A stretch of 64,000 nucleotides of DNA from Flavobacterium sp. HBTb2-11-1 (GCF_009826975.1 NZ_WUMO01000001.1:682001-746000), one strand, 5' to 3'; counted from the stretch's first letter, positions 45,711-56,927 are shown. Program-made: numbers and translations. Notes: generated from the sequence alone by a model not told the origin.

Positions 45711-45946
45711 ATGTATAATCCCTACGGGATAATGGATGGGTGGTGGATTATTTTTTTTCTACCAATCAGTCACTCCTAGCGGAGTGGGTTTCGAATTATA
45801 TATAATGTGTGAAAAAAACACTCCGCTAGGAGTGACTGATTGGTAGAACGCAAATGTTTATCCGTATTTATAATGTCCCGTAGGGACATTTGATTGGTCA
45901 ATAAAAATGAAAAAAACTCCGCTAGGAGTTTCTGGTTGGTAAAAGT
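45711..45946. repeat. REP-like inverted-repeat cluster
   Basis: A perfect 28-bp inverted repeat pairs 45759-45786 with 45819-45846 across a 32-bp spacer. Each arm has its own inner palindrome, ACTCC-TAGC-GGAGT. A third, partly diverged copy of the same sequence lies at 45916-45941. Two further palindromes, ATCCCTACGGGAT (45719 on) and TGTCCCGTAGGGACA (45875-45889), lie in the same stretch, the second followed by a GATTGGT tail like that of the larger repeats. No transposase or other ORF is present in the interval 45649-46129. Confidence 0.8.
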
Positions 45947-46129
45947 TAAAAAATCTAATTTTCCTCAAAAAACAATTCTAAACAAATTCATTCTTTACAC
46001 TATAATTTTGAAAATTTAAATTTTGATGTATTATGTTTAAAATGAATTGGTTATGATTTTAAAAAATCGATTTCGTTGCAGATTGTGTTGGTTTTTGTTT
46101 TAACTTTATAAATCTAAAAATTTTTCATT

Positions 46130-46555
46130 ATGACTGTAGATCAAATACTTAAAGCAAAAGGAAGAAATGTTTATTCTATTTTCTCCAATTTAACGGTTTA
46201 TGATGCGTTAAAAGTTATGGGAGAAAAAAACATTGGGGCAATTTTAGTGATGGATGATAATGTTTTAAAAGGAATATTATCGGAGAGAGATTACGCCCGA
46301 AAAATTGTACTGAAAGATAAATCTTCAAAAGAAACTTTTGTTCATGAGATTATGGAAAGTCATGTTTTTACAGTAAAACTTTCAGATAATCTTGAAGATT
46401 GTATGGAACTTATGAGCGAAAAAAGAATAAGACACCTGCCTGTTTTAGAAGACGGAAATGTGGTTGGAGTCATTTCAATTAGCGATGTAGTGAAGGCAAT
46501 TATAGAAATTCAGAAAGACACAATCAACCATTTGAATTCTTATATTTCTCAATAA
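46130..46555 (+). CDS. CBS-domain protein
   Basis: The 141-residue protein consists of two CBS domains (about 10-65 and 75-135) forming a Bateman module. Landmarks are VYDALKVMGEKNIGAILVMDD with LSERDYARKI for the first, and EDCMELMSEKRIRHLPVLEDG with VGVISISDVVKAII for the second. Such pairs bind adenosyl ligands (AMP, ATP, SAM) and act as energy sensors, usually on partner proteins. No further domain is attached and the target is unknown. The gene is alone, with its own terminator at 46587. Confidence 0.9.
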   Translation: MTVDQILKAKGRNVYSIFSNLTVYDALKVMGEKNIGAILVMDDNVLKGILSERDYARKIVLKDKSSKETFVHEIMESHVFTVKLSDNLEDCMELMSEKRIRHLPVLEDGNVVGVISISDVVKAIIEIQKDTINHLNSYISQ

Positions 46556-46586
46556 AGCACACCTAAAAACGATAAAAATTCAAACG

Positions 46587-46612
46587 AGTCCAATTTCTAT
46601 TGGACTTTTTTT
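46587..46612 (+). terminator. Terminator of the CBS-protein gene
   Basis: AGTCCAAT (46587-46594) pairs with ATTGGACT (46599-46606) over a TTCT loop, followed by a T run. Confidence 0.9.
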
Positions 46613-46676
46613 ATTTATTCGAATAGATTTTAGGAAAAGAAAACGCTAAAAAGACGCCATTTTAAAACAAGACTTA

Positions 46677-46684
46677 TATCTTTG
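46677..46684 (+). promoter_or_regulatory. Putative -7 element of the malic enzyme gene
   Basis: TATCTTTG fits TAnnTTTG and lies 25 bp before the ATG at 46710. A convincing -33 box was not found. Confidence 0.5.
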
Positions 46685-46709
46685 TAAGCTAGAATAAAAG
46701 CTAAAAACA

Positions 46710-49001
46710 ATGAACAAAGAGAGTAAAAGAAGAGAAGCGTTACTGTATCACGCAGAACCAACTCCAGGAAAAATTCAGGTAGTTCCAACAAAAAAATATG
46801 CAACACAAAGAGACTTATCTTTGGCCTATTCGCCAGGAGTTGCAGAACCATGCTTAGAAATCGCAGCAAACAAAGAAGACGTTTATAAATATACAGCAAA
46901 AGGAAATTTAGTAGCCGTAATTTCAAACGGTACAGCTGTTTTAGGTCTTGGAAATATTGGTCCAGAAGCAGGAAAACCTGTAATGGAAGGAAAAGGTTTA
47001 TTGTTTAAAATTTTCTCTGATATTGATGTTTTTGATATCGAAATTGATACAGAAAATGTTGAAGAATTCATTCAGACTGTAAAAAATATCGCTCCGACTT
47101 TTGGAGGAATTAATCTTGAAGATATCAAAGCTCCAGAATCTTTTGAAATCGAAAGAAGATTGATCGAAGAATTGGACATTCCAGTTATGCACGACGACCA
47201 GCACGGAACAGCAATTATATCTTCTGCAGCTTTAATCAATGCACTTGAATTGGCAGGCAAAAAAGCTGAAGATGTAAAAATGGTAGTTTCTGGTGCAGGA
47301 TCTGCTGCAATTGCTTGTACAGATTTATATGTTTCGCTTGGAGTAAAAGTAGAGAATATTTTAATGTACAACAGTAAAGGGCTTTTAACAAAAGACAATC
47401 CGTCGTTATCAGAGTTACAATTAAAATATGCTATTGATGGAGCTAAAATTCCTTTAGAAGAAGCTGTAAAAGGTGCTGATGTTTTCATCGGATTATCTTC
47501 AGGAGGCATTTTATCGCCAGAAATGTTATTGACAATGTCAAATAATCCGATCGTTTTTGCAATGGCAAATCCAAATCCGGAAATTGATTATAATTTGGCT
47601 GTAGAAACTCGTAAAGACGTTATTATGGCTACGGGACGTTCAGATTTTCCTAATCAGGTAAATAACGTTTTAGGTTTCCCTTATATCTTTAGAGGGGCAC
47701 TAGACGTAAGAGCGACAAAAATTAACGAAGAAATGAAAATGGCGGCTGTAAAAGCTTTAGCTATTTTGGCAAAAGAACCAGTTCCAGAGCAGGTAAACGT
47801 AGCTTACGGTGCAACAAAACTAGGTTTTGGCCAAGAATATATCATTCCTAAACCATTCGATCCTAGATTGATTACAGTTGTAGCGCCTGCAGTAGCAAGA
47901 GCAGCAATGGAATCTGGAGTGGCAAAAAATCCTATTACAGACTGGGCAGCTTATGAAGATGTGTTGCGCGAACGTATGGGTAACGATAACAAAATGGTGC
48001 GTTTGATTACTAACCGTGCAAAATTAGATCCTAAAAGAATTGTTTTTGCAGAAGCAGATCAATTAAATGTTTTAAAAGCAGCTCAAATTGTTTACGAAGA
48101 TGGAATCGGATTCCCAATTTTATTAGGAAACAAAGAAGTGATTTTAGAATTGAAACAAGAATTAGGTTTCGATGCTGATCTTGAGATCATTGATCCTAAA
48201 ACAGATGAAGAAGCGGAAAGACGTAACCGATTTGCGAAATCATTCTGGGAAACAAGAGGAAGAAGAGGAGTTTCTAAACTGGATGCAGAAAAATTCATGC
48301 GCGAAAGAAACTATTTTGCTGCCATGATGGTTAATGAAGGAGAAGCAGATGCATTGGTAACAGGGCACTCAAGAAGTTATCCTTCTGTTGTAAAACCTAT
48401 GATGCAGTTAATTCCAAAAGCGCAGAACGCTTCACTTATTGCAACAGCAAACATGATGCTTACATCTCGCGGGCCAATGTTCTTGTCAGATACTGCAATC
48501 AACATTAATCCATCTGCACAAGATTTGATTAATATTGCAATTATGACGGCAAAAACAGCAAGAATGTTCGGAATAGAGCCGGTTATTGCAATGGTTTCGT
48601 TCTCAAACTTCGGATCTTCAACTAGCGAAAGCGCATCAAAAGTGAGAGAAGCTGTAGCTTACTTGCATAAAAATCATCCAGATCTAATTGTTGATGGAGA
48701 AATTCAAGCGGATTTTGCTTTAAATCCAGAAATGCTTCAAGAAAAATTCCCATTCTCTAAATTGGCAGGAAAAAAAGTAAATACATTGGTTTTCCCTAAT
48801 TTAGAATCAGCGAATATCACTTATAAATTATTAAAAGAATTGTACAAAGTGAACTCAATTGGACCTATCATGATGGGTATGGGCAAACCAGTTCACATTT
48901 TCCAATTAGGTGCCAGCGTTGAAGAAATGGTGAATATGGCAGCAATCGCTGTTATTGATGCACAGGAAAAAGAAATTAAAAAGAATAAAATAACGCAATA
49001 A
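46710..49001 (+). CDS. maeB: NADP-dependent malic enzyme with phosphotransacetylase-like C-terminus
   Basis: A 763-residue two-part enzyme. The malic enzyme half (1 to about 420) shows [36 protein letters not shown], the malate-binding [20 protein letters not shown] and the cofactor Rossmann motif [11 protein letters not shown]. The second half (about 430-763) is a phosphate acetyl/butyryltransferase-like domain ([19 protein letters not shown], then [23 protein letters not shown]), as in MaeB enzymes, where it has a regulatory role. The reaction is oxidative decarboxylation of malate to pyruvate with NADPH production. The gene has its own promoter and is separated from ruvA by about 80 bp. 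Confidence 0.94.
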   Translation: MNKESKRREALLYHAEPTPGKIQVVPTKKYATQRDLSLAYSPGVAEPCLEIAANKEDVYKYTAKGNLVAVISNGTAVLGLGNIGPEAGKPVMEGKGLLFKIFSDIDVFDIEIDTENVEEFIQTVKNIAPTFGGINLEDIKAPESFEIERRLIEELDIPVMHDDQHGTAIISSAALINALELAGKKAEDVKMVVSGAGSAAIACTDLYVSLGVKVENILMYNSKGLLTKDNPSLSELQLKYAIDGAKIPLEEAVKGADVFIGLSSGGILSPEMLLTMSNNPIVFAMANPNPEIDYNLAVETRKDVIMATGRSDFPNQVNNVLGFPYIFRGALDVRATKINEEMKMAAVKALAILAKEPVPEQVNVAYGATKLGFGQEYIIPKPFDPRLITVVAPAVARAAMESGVAKNPITDWAAYEDVLRERMGNDNKMVRLITNRAKLDPKRIVFAEADQLNVLKAAQIVYEDGIGFPILLGNKEVILELKQELGFDADLEIIDPKTDEEAERRNRFAKSFWETRGRRGVSKLDAEKFMRERNYFAAMMVNEGEADALVTGHSRSYPSVVKPMMQLIPKAQNASLIATANMMLTSRGPMFLSDTAININPSAQDLINIAIMTAKTARMFGIEPVIAMVSFSNFGSSTSESASKVREAVAYLHKNHPDLIVDGEIQADFALNPEMLQEKFPFSKLAGKKVNTLVFPNLESANITYKLLKELYKVNSIGPIMMGMGKPVHIFQLGASVEEMVNMAAIAVIDAQEKEIKKNKITQ

Positions 49002-49053
49002 AACGTTCTTACAAGGATTGAACAAATTTGTCGTAGTTTTATGGCATTTTTGT

Positions 49054-49061
49054 TATATTTG
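49054..49061 (+). promoter_or_regulatory. Putative -7 element of ruvA
   Basis: TATATTTG fits TAnnTTTG and lies 20 bp before the ruvA ATG. The nearest TTTG box (49027-49030) is 23 bp upstream, longer than usual. Confidence 0.5.
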
Positions 49062-49080
49062 ATACTAATAAACTATATTT

Positions 49081-49662
49081 ATGATAGCACAGTTGCAGGG
49101 GAGATTAGTAGAAAAGAATCCTACAGAAGTTGTAATTGATTGTGGAGGAGTTGGTTATCAGGTGAATATATCGCTGCATACCTTCTCTTTAATTTCAAAT
49201 TCTGAAAATATAAAATTGTATACGCATCTTCAAATTAAAGAAGATGCGCATACTTTATATGGTTTTGCAGAAAAAACCGAGCGTGAAATTTTCAGGATGC
49301 TGATTTCTGTTTCAGGAATCGGAGCTGGAATCGCAAGAACAATGCTTTCGTCTATAGAGCCAAAGCAAATTATAAATGCCATTGCATCTGGAGATGTTGG
49401 TATAATTCAGTCTATCAAAGGGATTGGAAACAAAACAGCACAAAGGGTTATACTTGATTTAAAGGAAAAAATTGTTAAATTGTATGATATAGATGAAGTT
49501 TTTGCTGTTCAAAACAATAGAAACCGAGATGAAGCGTTATCTGCTCTAGAAGTTCTAGGTTTTGTGCGAAAAGCTTCTGAAAAAGTGGTAGAAAGAATCG
49601 TAAAAGAAGATCCTGAAGCTACTGCTGAAACAATTATCAAAAAGGCTTTAAAAAGCTTATAA
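49081..49662 (+). CDS. ruvA: Holliday junction DNA helicase subunit RuvA
   Basis: The 193-residue protein follows the RuvA plan: an N-terminal OB fold (MIAQLQGRLVEKNPTEVVIDCGGVGYQV), two helix-hairpin-helix motifs (SGIGAGIARTMLSS and IKGIGNKTAQRVILDLKEK), and a C-terminal domain (ALSALEVLGFVRKASEKVV) that binds RuvB. RuvA tetramers hold the Holliday junction while RuvB migrates it. It lies 25 bp upstream of sprA and is probably co-transcribed with it, the same neighbour order as in F. johnsoniae. Confidence 0.96.
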   Translation: MIAQLQGRLVEKNPTEVVIDCGGVGYQVNISLHTFSLISNSENIKLYTHLQIKEDAHTLYGFAEKTEREIFRMLISVSGIGAGIARTMLSSIEPKQIINAIASGDVGIIQSIKGIGNKTAQRVILDLKEKIVKLYDIDEVFAVQNNRNRDEALSALEVLGFVRKASEKVVERIVKEDPEATAETIIKKALKSL

Positions 49663-49687
49663 TTTTCATTTTATATAAAAGAATTCT

Positions 49688-52600
49688 ATGCGTAAAATTT
49701 GTATTTTGTTGCTGGTATTGCTCTGCGGTAATGTTTTGCGTGCACAGGTTACGCCGGTAACTCAAGATACAACTAAAACTCAGTTTTCAGTCGGTAAGAT
49801 AGATCTCGAAGATCCTCCAAGTGTACTTTCGGCATATAAATACGACCCTATTACAGATCGCTATATTTACACCACTTCAGTAGATGGTTTCTCTATCAAT
49901 TACCCTTTAATTTTAACTCCAAAAGAATACGAAGATTTAGTTCTAAAAGAATCGAGACGAAATTATTTTAGAAAAAAATCGGATGCCATTGATGGCAAGA
50001 AAGCTGGAGCCGAAGCAGCCAAAAAAGATTTATTGCCAAGATATTATATTAATTCGAGTTTGTTCGAAAGTATTTTTGGAAGTAACACTATAGATGTAAA
50101 ACCCACAGGGTCAGTTGAAATGGACTTGGGGATGCGTTACACCAAACAAGACAATCCTTCATTTTCGCCAAGAAACAGATCTTCTCTAACTTTTGATTTT
50201 GACCAAAGAATCAGTATGAGTTTAATGGGGAAAATTGGAACTCGTTTGGAGGTAAATGCCAATTACGATACACAATCAACGTTTGCTTTTCAAAACTTAT
50301 TTAAACTGGCTTATACGCCTTCAGAAGATGATATTGTTCAGAAAGTTGAGGTAGGTAACGTTAGTATGCCATTAAATAGTACGCTTATTCGAGGCGCGCA
50401 AAGTTTATTTGGGGTCAAAGCACAACTGCAATTTGGTAAGACAACCGTTACGGGAGTTTTCTCAGAACAGAAGTCTCAAACCAAAAGTATAGTCGCAGAA
50501 GGTGGCGGAACCGTGCAAAACTTTGATTTATTTGCATTAGATTATGATAATGACCGACATTTCTTCTTATCACAATACTTTAGAAATAAATACGATGCTT
50601 CATTAAAAAATTATCCATTAATTGATAGCCGTGTTCAGGTTACCAGAATAGAAGTTTGGGTAACCAACAAACAAAATAGAATAACAACAGGAAATAATAA
50701 CTTACGAAATGTTATAGCACTTCAGGATTTAGGAGAAGGACAGGTTTCTGGTGTGCCAGATAATGAAGTGGTTGTAATTACAAATCCAGCGGGCTTTTTT
50801 AACAATCCTATAGATTCTCCAACAGATAATACGAATAATAAATATGATCCTGCTGCAATAGGAAAACCGGGAAGTTATTTAAATTCAAATATTCGAGAAA
50901 TCGTTACAGCAAAATCTGGATTTAATAATACCAATGTAAATGAAGGTACAGATTATTCTGTTCTAGAAAATGCTAGAAAATTAACCACACAAGAATATAC
51001 TTTTAATGCACAATTAGGATATATCTCGTTACAGCAGCGTTTGGCCAATGACGAAATTTTGGCAGTTGCATTTGAATATACCGTTGGAGGAAAAGTTTAC
51101 CAAGTCGGGGAATTCGGAAGCGATGGTGTAGATGCAACAGTAGTTACAGGAAACAACAACGCGAATCAGGCAATTGTAACGCAAAGTTTAGTGTTGAAAA
51201 TGCTGAAAAGCAGTTTGACAAACGTTCAGAATCCTGTTTGGAACTTGATGATGAAAAACGTTTATCAAATTCCACAAGCTTATCAAATTAAGCAAGAAGA
51301 TTTCAGACTTAACATTCTTTATACAGACCCTTCGCCAATCAATTATATTACGCCAGTTCAGGGAAGCACTTTTCCTCCAAATCCTGCGCCAGATGATAAG
51401 CTGGATCAAACGCCATTATTGAATGTCTTTAATCTTGATCGATTAAACTATAATAATGATCCGCAAACTGGAGGAGACGGATTCTTCGATTATGTTCCGG
51501 GAGTAACGGTTGATGTGCAGAATGCTCGAATTATTTTCACCACAAAAGAGCCTTTTGGAGAGCTTTTGTTTAGAAAATTAAACACAGGTACTGGAGAAAA
51601 CTATAATGATCCAACTACATATAACCCAAATCAGAGGAAATATGTATTTAGAAACATGTATAAGAATACTCAGGCTGGTGCTTTGCAGGATAGTGATAAA
51701 AACAAATTCTTATTAAGAGGAAAATACAAATCTTCGGGAAGTAATGGTATTCCTATTGGTGCTTTCAACGTACCTCAAGGATCTGTGGTTGTAACAGCTG
51801 CAGGGCGAGTTTTGGTAGAAGGTATAGATTATAGCGTAGACTATCAATTAGGAAGAGTACAGATATTAGATCCTTCACTTCAAGCTTCTAATACACCAAT
51901 TGAAGTTTCATTAGAAAATAACTCAATCTTTGGTCAGCAGACAAGAAGGTTCATGGGATTCAATATTGAACATAAAATCTCTGAAAAATTTGTTGTAGGT
52001 GGTACTTTCTTAAAAATGACAGAGCGCCCTTTTACTCAAAAATCAAGCTATGGTCAAGAATCTGTAAATAATACGATTTTCGGTTTCAATGGAAATTACT
52101 CTACAGAAGTTCCGTTTTTAACAAGATTAGCTAATAAACTGCCAAATATAGACACAGATGTTCCTTCTAATCTTTCGATTCGTGGGGAAATAGCATTTTT
52201 GAAACCAGATGCTCCAAAAGCAAGTGATTTTGAAGGTGAGGCGACTATTTATATTGACGATTTTGAAGGTACTCAGACTACAATCGATATGAGGTCTGCT
52301 TATGCATGGAGTTTGGCTTCAACACCATTTATCAATTCTGCTACAGACAATACTTTCAATGCTAGTTCTAATACTCTAGAGTATGGCTACAAGCGTGCTA
52401 AGCTGTCTTGGTACAGTATCGACCCAATTTTTTACACCTCAAAACCATCTGGAATTTCAAATGACGATTTATCTTTAAACTCAACCAGAAGAATTTATAG
52501 TAAAGAGCTTTACCCAAATACAGATATTGCACAAGGACAGATTCAGGTGATTAATACACTAGATTTAACATATTATCCGTCAGATAGAGGACCATATAAT

Positions 52601-55600
52601 AACAACCCTAATTTTGCTTCGAGCAATCCAGCAGCTAATTTTGGTGGAATTATGCGTGCATTAAACTCAACTAACTTTGAGCAGGGGAATGTTGAATACA
52701 TTCAGTTTTGGGTACTTGATCCTTATGTTGGTACGGGAGAAGCGCAACCGACTAACAACGGAAAAATCTATTTCAATTTAGGGGAAGTTTCAGAAGACGT
52801 TTTAAAAGACGGAAGAAAGCAATATGAAAATGGTTTAGGGCCAGATCAGATTATGGTAAATCCTCAGCCAATTTGGGGAGACGTGCCAGCATCTCAATCT
52901 TTAATTTATGCATTTGATACCAATCCAGACAATCGTAAAAATCAAGATGTTGGTTTAGACGGTTTGCCAGATGCAAAAGAAGGATCAATTTATACTAACT
53001 ACGCAGGAGAAGAAGATCCTGCAGCAGACAATTATAAGTATTTCTTAAATACAGAAGGTGGCGTTTTACAGCGTTATAAAAGATACAACGGAACAGAAGG
53101 AAACTCAGCCGTAAGTGTTGATGATCCAAACCGTGGTTCTACAACGCTACCAGACGTTGAAGATATCAATCGTGATAATACTATGAGTACAATCAATGCA
53201 TATTATGAATATAGTATTGATTTAAGACCAGGTATGCAGGTTGGAGAAAACTACATTACCGATATTAGAGAAGTGCAAAACGTAGAACTTCCAAATGGAG
53301 GTTCAACCAACGCAAGATGGATTCAGTTTAAAATACCTGTATCTAAACCTCAAAACACTATTGGAAACATTACCGATTTTAGATCGATTCGTTTCATGCG
53401 TATGTTTATGACTGGATTTAACGATCAGATGACAGTTCGTTTTGGAGCTTTAGATTTAGTAAGAGGGGAATGGAGAAAATATACAGGAACATTAGATGCA
53501 AATGATACGAATCCTGATGATGACGGAACTCAATTTGATGTTGCAGCAGTAAACATTCAAGAAAATGGTACAAAATGTCCTGTAAACTATGTAATTCCGC
53601 CAGGAGTTCAAAGAGAGCAGTTATACAACAACAATACAATCATTAATCAGAATGAGCAGTCTCTGGCACTTCGAATAGGAGGGGGTGGATTAGAATATCA
53701 AGATTCTAGAGCCGTTTTCAAAAATGTAAGCGTAGATATGCGTCAGTACAAAAAACTGAAAATGTTCCTTCATGCGGAATCGCTTCCAAATGAAACGCCG
53801 CTTTTGGATGATGAGATGATCGGATTTATCCGTTTTGGTAATGACTTTACACAAAACTTTTATCAAATCGAGATTCCATTAAAAGTAACAAGAACAGGAG
53901 GAAGTTGTACCATAAGTGCAGACCAAGTTTGGTTGGAAGAGAATAATATTGATGTAGCGCTTTCATTGCTGACCAGAATGAAAATCTTGGGAATGAATAT
54001 CGATATTAACTCACCAAAAAGAGATATAAACGGTATTTATTATCCAGACCGAGATCCAGATGTTGATGGTGGTGACCAAGATGGTAAATTAACATTAGGT
54101 ATTAAAGGAAATCCAAATTTTGGTTTAGTCCGAAATTTGATGGTCGGAGTAAAAAGTGCGGCAAACCATAAAGATATTATGGGAGAAGTTTGGTTTAACG
54201 AGCTTCGTATGTCAGACTTAGAAAACAAAGGCGGTATGGCTGCATTATTGAATGTAGATACTAATATGGCCGATTTAATGACATTGTCTGCATCTGGTAA
54301 AAAGAGCACGATTGGTTTTGGTTCTCTTGAGCAAGGAGCAAACGAAAGAGACCGTGAAGATATTCAGCAATATAACATTGTGACTAATATAAACTTAGGA
54401 AAGTTGCTGCCTCCAAAATGGGGTATAAACCTTCCGTTCAATTATGCGATTGGAGAAGAAGTTATTACGCCAGAATATGATCCATTTAATCAGGACATCA
54501 AGTTAGATCAATTGATTAAAGAAACTACAGATCCGGCAGAAAAAGAAAATATTAGAACACGCGCAGTTGATTACACGAAACGTAAAAGCATCAATTTTAT
54601 TGGAGTAAGAAAAGACAGAGCGCCAGAGAAAAAACCGCATGTTTATGATGTGGAAAACTTTACTTTTTCGCAATCGTACAATCAGGTGGAAAGACATGAT
54701 TATGAAGTTGAAAATTACAATGACGAACAATCTAATACAGCTGTAAATTATGCGTATACTTTCCAGCCAAAAGAGGTAGTGCCGTTTAAGCAAACCCAAT
54801 TCATGAAAAAAAGTGATTATTGGAAAATGCTGAGTGATTTCAACTTTAATTATCTTCCTTCAAATGTTTCGTTTAATACTAATATTTTAAGACAAAGCAA
54901 TCGTCAGCAATATAGACAAGTTGAAGACGTTCAGGGCATCGGACTTGATCCGCTTTATAGAAGAAATTTTGCATTTAATTACCAATATGGATTTGGATTT
55001 AATTTGACAAAATCATTAAAACTGAACTACACAGCAGCATCAAATAATATTGTTAGAAACTTCTTGAACGATGATAATACGCCAAAAGAAGATTTTAATA
55101 TTTGGGATGATTATTTTGACATTGGTATACCAAATCAGCATTTACAGCAGTTGGTTCTGAATTATGATATTCCAATTAATAAAATTCCAATATTTAGTTT
55201 TGTAAAAGCGACCTATTCTTATACAGCAGATTATAATTGGCAGAGATCATCAACGGCACTTTCGCAATATGTTGATGAAAATGGAGTGTCTTGGGATTTA
55301 GGAAATACGGTTCAAAATGCCAATTCGAATACTTTATCTACGACATTAAATATGAATACGCTGTATAAATATTTAGGTCTGACGCCGGGTTCAAAACCAG
55401 CAAAAGCAAAACCTGCTGCTCCGCCAAAGCCAGGTGAGAAAATTGTAAACACGGCTAAACCAGTTACAAGCAGTAACCCATTTTATGATGGTTTGATTGG
55501 AGTTTTGACGAGTATTAAAAACGTTCAGATTAACTATACTAAAAACAGCGGAACAGTTTTACCGGGTTACATTCCAGGTGTAGGTTTCTTTGGTACATCT

Positions 55601-56890
55601 AAACCTTCCTTAGGCTTCGTATTTGGAAGCCAAGATGATGTGCGTTTTGAAGCGGCTAAAAACGGATGGCTGACCAGCTATCAGAATTTTAACCAAAACT
55701 TTACGCAGGTAAGCAACAAACTGTTGAAAGTAACGGCAAATGTAGATTTGCTTCCAGATTTAAAAATTGATTTGGCTATGGATCGTGCTTATTCTGAAAA
55801 TTCTTCAGAGCAATATAGTGTGGATCCTGCAACAAATCAATATGTGCCGTTGTCTCCATATACATACGGAATGTTTTCTATTTCGACTGTATTAATTAAA
55901 ACAGCTTTTTCAACAAGTACAGAAACGGAATCGTCTGCATTTGATGATTTTAGAAGCAACCGTTTGGTTATTGCAAATCGTTTGGCAGAGCAACATTATG
56001 GAGGCGGAGAAATTCCTAGATATGGAGATGCAAATAATCCAATTCCGGCTGAAACAGATCCTAATTATAAAATATACGTTGCCAACGAAGGATACCCTAT
56101 TGGTTTCTCAAAAAGTAATCAGGCTGTCTTACTGCCTTCGTTTATGGCAGCTTATACAGGAGCAGATGCTTCTAAGAGCTCAACAGGTATTTTTAGAAGT
56201 TTCCCTATTCCGAACTGGAATGTGAAGTATAATGGATTGATGCGCTATAAATATTTTAAAGATCATTTTAGACGTTTTTCTTTACAGCATAATTATAGAG
56301 CATCATATACGATTAGCCAGTTTAGATCTAATTTTGATTATTATGAAAATCCAACCGGCCAAGATGTAAATACGAACTTCTTCAATAAAACGATTATGTC
56401 TAATGTCAACTTAGTAGAACAGTTTAGTCCACTACTTAGAGTTGATTTTGAGTTGAAGAATTCATTCCGTTTATTGACAGAAGTTAAAAAAGATCGTGCT
56501 TTGTCTATGAGTTTTGACAATAATTTATTGACTGAAGTAAGAGGAGTAGAGTACGTTGTAGGAGTAGGATACCGTTTTAAAGATGTAATCATTTCATCAA
56601 GATTGGCAGATAATCCAACTGGAATTATTAAGAGCGATATCAATATTAAAGCTGATTTTTCATATAGAAATAACGAAACTTTGGTTCGCTATTTAGATTA
56701 CGATAATAATCAGCTGGCAGCAGGACAGAATATCTGGACGTTGAAATTGACGGCAGATTATGCATTCAGTAAAAACTTAACAGCAATATTCTATTATGAC
56801 CATTCGTTCTCGAAAGCAGTTATTTCGACTTCTTTCCCTTTAACGAATATCAGATCAGGTTTCACACTTCGTTATAATTTCGGAAATTAA
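49688..56890 (+). CDS. sprA: T9SS translocon / gliding motility protein SprA
   Basis: At 2400 residues, with a signal peptide (MRKICILLLVLLCGNVLRAQ), this matches SprA in size, in start (DLEDPPSVLSAYKYDPITDRYIYT-type segment near residue 40) and in neighbours. SprA is a very large single-chain beta barrel forming the T9SS channel in the outer membrane. Typical features include long stretches of alternating strands, EIAFLKPDAPKASDFEG and YIDDFEGTQTTIDMR, and an FSRxF-like aromatic C-terminus with many barrel strands ending LRYNFGN. It exports cargo with type-A and type-B C-terminal domains, such as the adhesin at 31.7 kb. It is preceded by ruvA and followed, from a separate promoter, by gcvH. 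Confidence 0.95.
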   Translation: MRKICILLLVLLCGNVLRAQVTPVTQDTTKTQFSVGKIDLEDPPSVLSAYKYDPITDRYIYTTSVDGFSINYPLILTPKEYEDLVLKESRRNYFRKKSDAIDGKKAGAEAAKKDLLPRYYINSSLFESIFGSNTIDVKPTGSVEMDLGMRYTKQDNPSFSPRNRSSLTFDFDQRISMSLMGKIGTRLEVNANYDTQSTFAFQNLFKLAYTPSEDDIVQKVEVGNVSMPLNSTLIRGAQSLFGVKAQLQFGKTTVTGVFSEQKSQTKSIVAEGGGTVQNFDLFALDYDNDRHFFLSQYFRNKYDASLKNYPLIDSRVQVTRIEVWVTNKQNRITTGNNNLRNVIALQDLGEGQVSGVPDNEVVVITNPAGFFNNPIDSPTDNTNNKYDPAAIGKPGSYLNSNIREIVTAKSGFNNTNVNEGTDYSVLENARKLTTQEYTFNAQLGYISLQQRLANDEILAVAFEYTVGGKVYQVGEFGSDGVDATVVTGNNNANQAIVTQSLVLKMLKSSLTNVQNPVWNLMMKNVYQIPQAYQIKQEDFRLNILYTDPSPINYITPVQGSTFPPNPAPDDKLDQTPLLNVFNLDRLNYNNDPQTGGDGFFDYVPGVTVDVQNARIIFTTKEPFGELLFRKLNTGTGENYNDPTTYNPNQRKYVFRNMYKNTQAGALQDSDKNKFLLRGKYKSSGSNGIPIGAFNVPQGSVVVTAAGRVLVEGIDYSVDYQLGRVQILDPSLQASNTPIEVSLENNSIFGQQTRRFMGFNIEHKISEKFVVGGTFLKMTERPFTQKSSYGQESVNNTIFGFNGNYSTEVPFLTRLANKLPNIDTDVPSNLSIRGEIAFLKPDAPKASDFEGEATIYIDDFEGTQTTIDMRSAYAWSLASTPFINSATDNTFNASSNTLEYGYKRAKLSWYSIDPIFYTSKPSGISNDDLSLNSTRRIYSKELYPNTDIAQGQIQVINTLDLTYYPSDRGPYNNNPNFASSNPAANFGGIMRALNSTNFEQGNVEYIQFWVLDPYVGTGEAQPTNNGKIYFNLGEVSEDVLKDGRKQYENGLGPDQIMVNPQPIWGDVPASQSLIYAFDTNPDNRKNQDVGLDGLPDAKEGSIYTNYAGEEDPAADNYKYFLNTEGGVLQRYKRYNGTEGNSAVSVDDPNRGSTTLPDVEDINRDNTMSTINAYYEYSIDLRPGMQVGENYITDIREVQNVELPNGGSTNARWIQFKIPVSKPQNTIGNITDFRSIRFMRMFMTGFNDQMTVRFGALDLVRGEWRKYTGTLDANDTNPDDDGTQFDVAAVNIQENGTKCPVNYVIPPGVQREQLYNNNTIINQNEQSLALRIGGGGLEYQDSRAVFKNVSVDMRQYKKLKMFLHAESLPNETPLLDDEMIGFIRFGNDFTQNFYQIEIPLKVTRTGGSCTISADQVWLEENNIDVALSLLTRMKILGMNIDINSPKRDINGIYYPDRDPDVDGGDQDGKLTLGIKGNPNFGLVRNLMVGVKSAANHKDIMGEVWFNELRMSDLENKGGMAALLNVDTNMADLMTLSASGKKSTIGFGSLEQGANERDREDIQQYNIVTNINLGKLLPPKWGINLPFNYAIGEEVITPEYDPFNQDIKLDQLIKETTDPAEKENIRTRAVDYTKRKSINFIGVRKDRAPEKKPHVYDVENFTFSQSYNQVERHDYEVENYNDEQSNTAVNYAYTFQPKEVVPFKQTQFMKKSDYWKMLSDFNFNYLPSNVSFNTNILRQSNRQQYRQVEDVQGIGLDPLYRRNFAFNYQYGFGFNLTKSLKLNYTAASNNIVRNFLNDDNTPKEDFNIWDDYFDIGIPNQHLQQLVLNYDIPINKIPIFSFVKATYSYTADYNWQRSSTALSQYVDENGVSWDLGNTVQNANSNTLSTTLNMNTLYKYLGLTPGSKPAKAKPAAPPKPGEKIVNTAKPVTSSNPFYDGLIGVLTSIKNVQINYTKNSGTVLPGYIPGVGFFGTSKPSLGFVFGSQDDVRFEAAKNGWLTSYQNFNQNFTQVSNKLLKVTANVDLLPDLKIDLAMDRAYSENSSEQYSVDPATNQYVPLSPYTYGMFSISTVLIKTAFSTSTETESSAFDDFRSNRLVIANRLAEQHYGGGEIPRYGDANNPIPAETDPNYKIYVANEGYPIGFSKSNQAVLLPSFMAAYTGADASKSSTGIFRSFPIPNWNVKYNGLMRYKYFKDHFRRFSLQHNYRASYTISQFRSNFDYYENPTGQDVNTNFFNKTIMSNVNLVEQFSPLLRVDFELKNSFRLLTEVKKDRALSMSFDNNLLTEVRGVEYVVGVGYRFKDVIISSRLADNPTGIIKSDINIKADFSYRNNETLVRYLDYDNNQLAAGQNIWTLKLTADYAFSKNLTAIFYYDHSFSKAVISTSFPLTNIRSGFTLRYNFGN

Positions 56891-56927
56891 ATTTGAGTTT
56901 CTAAACTAGATTTTATTAGAAGATTAT

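Noticed and set aside
45711..45946. Inverted repeats considered as an insertion-sequence remnant
   Set aside because: The arms are only 32 bp apart, there is no transposase fragment and no target-site duplication; REP-like elements fit better.
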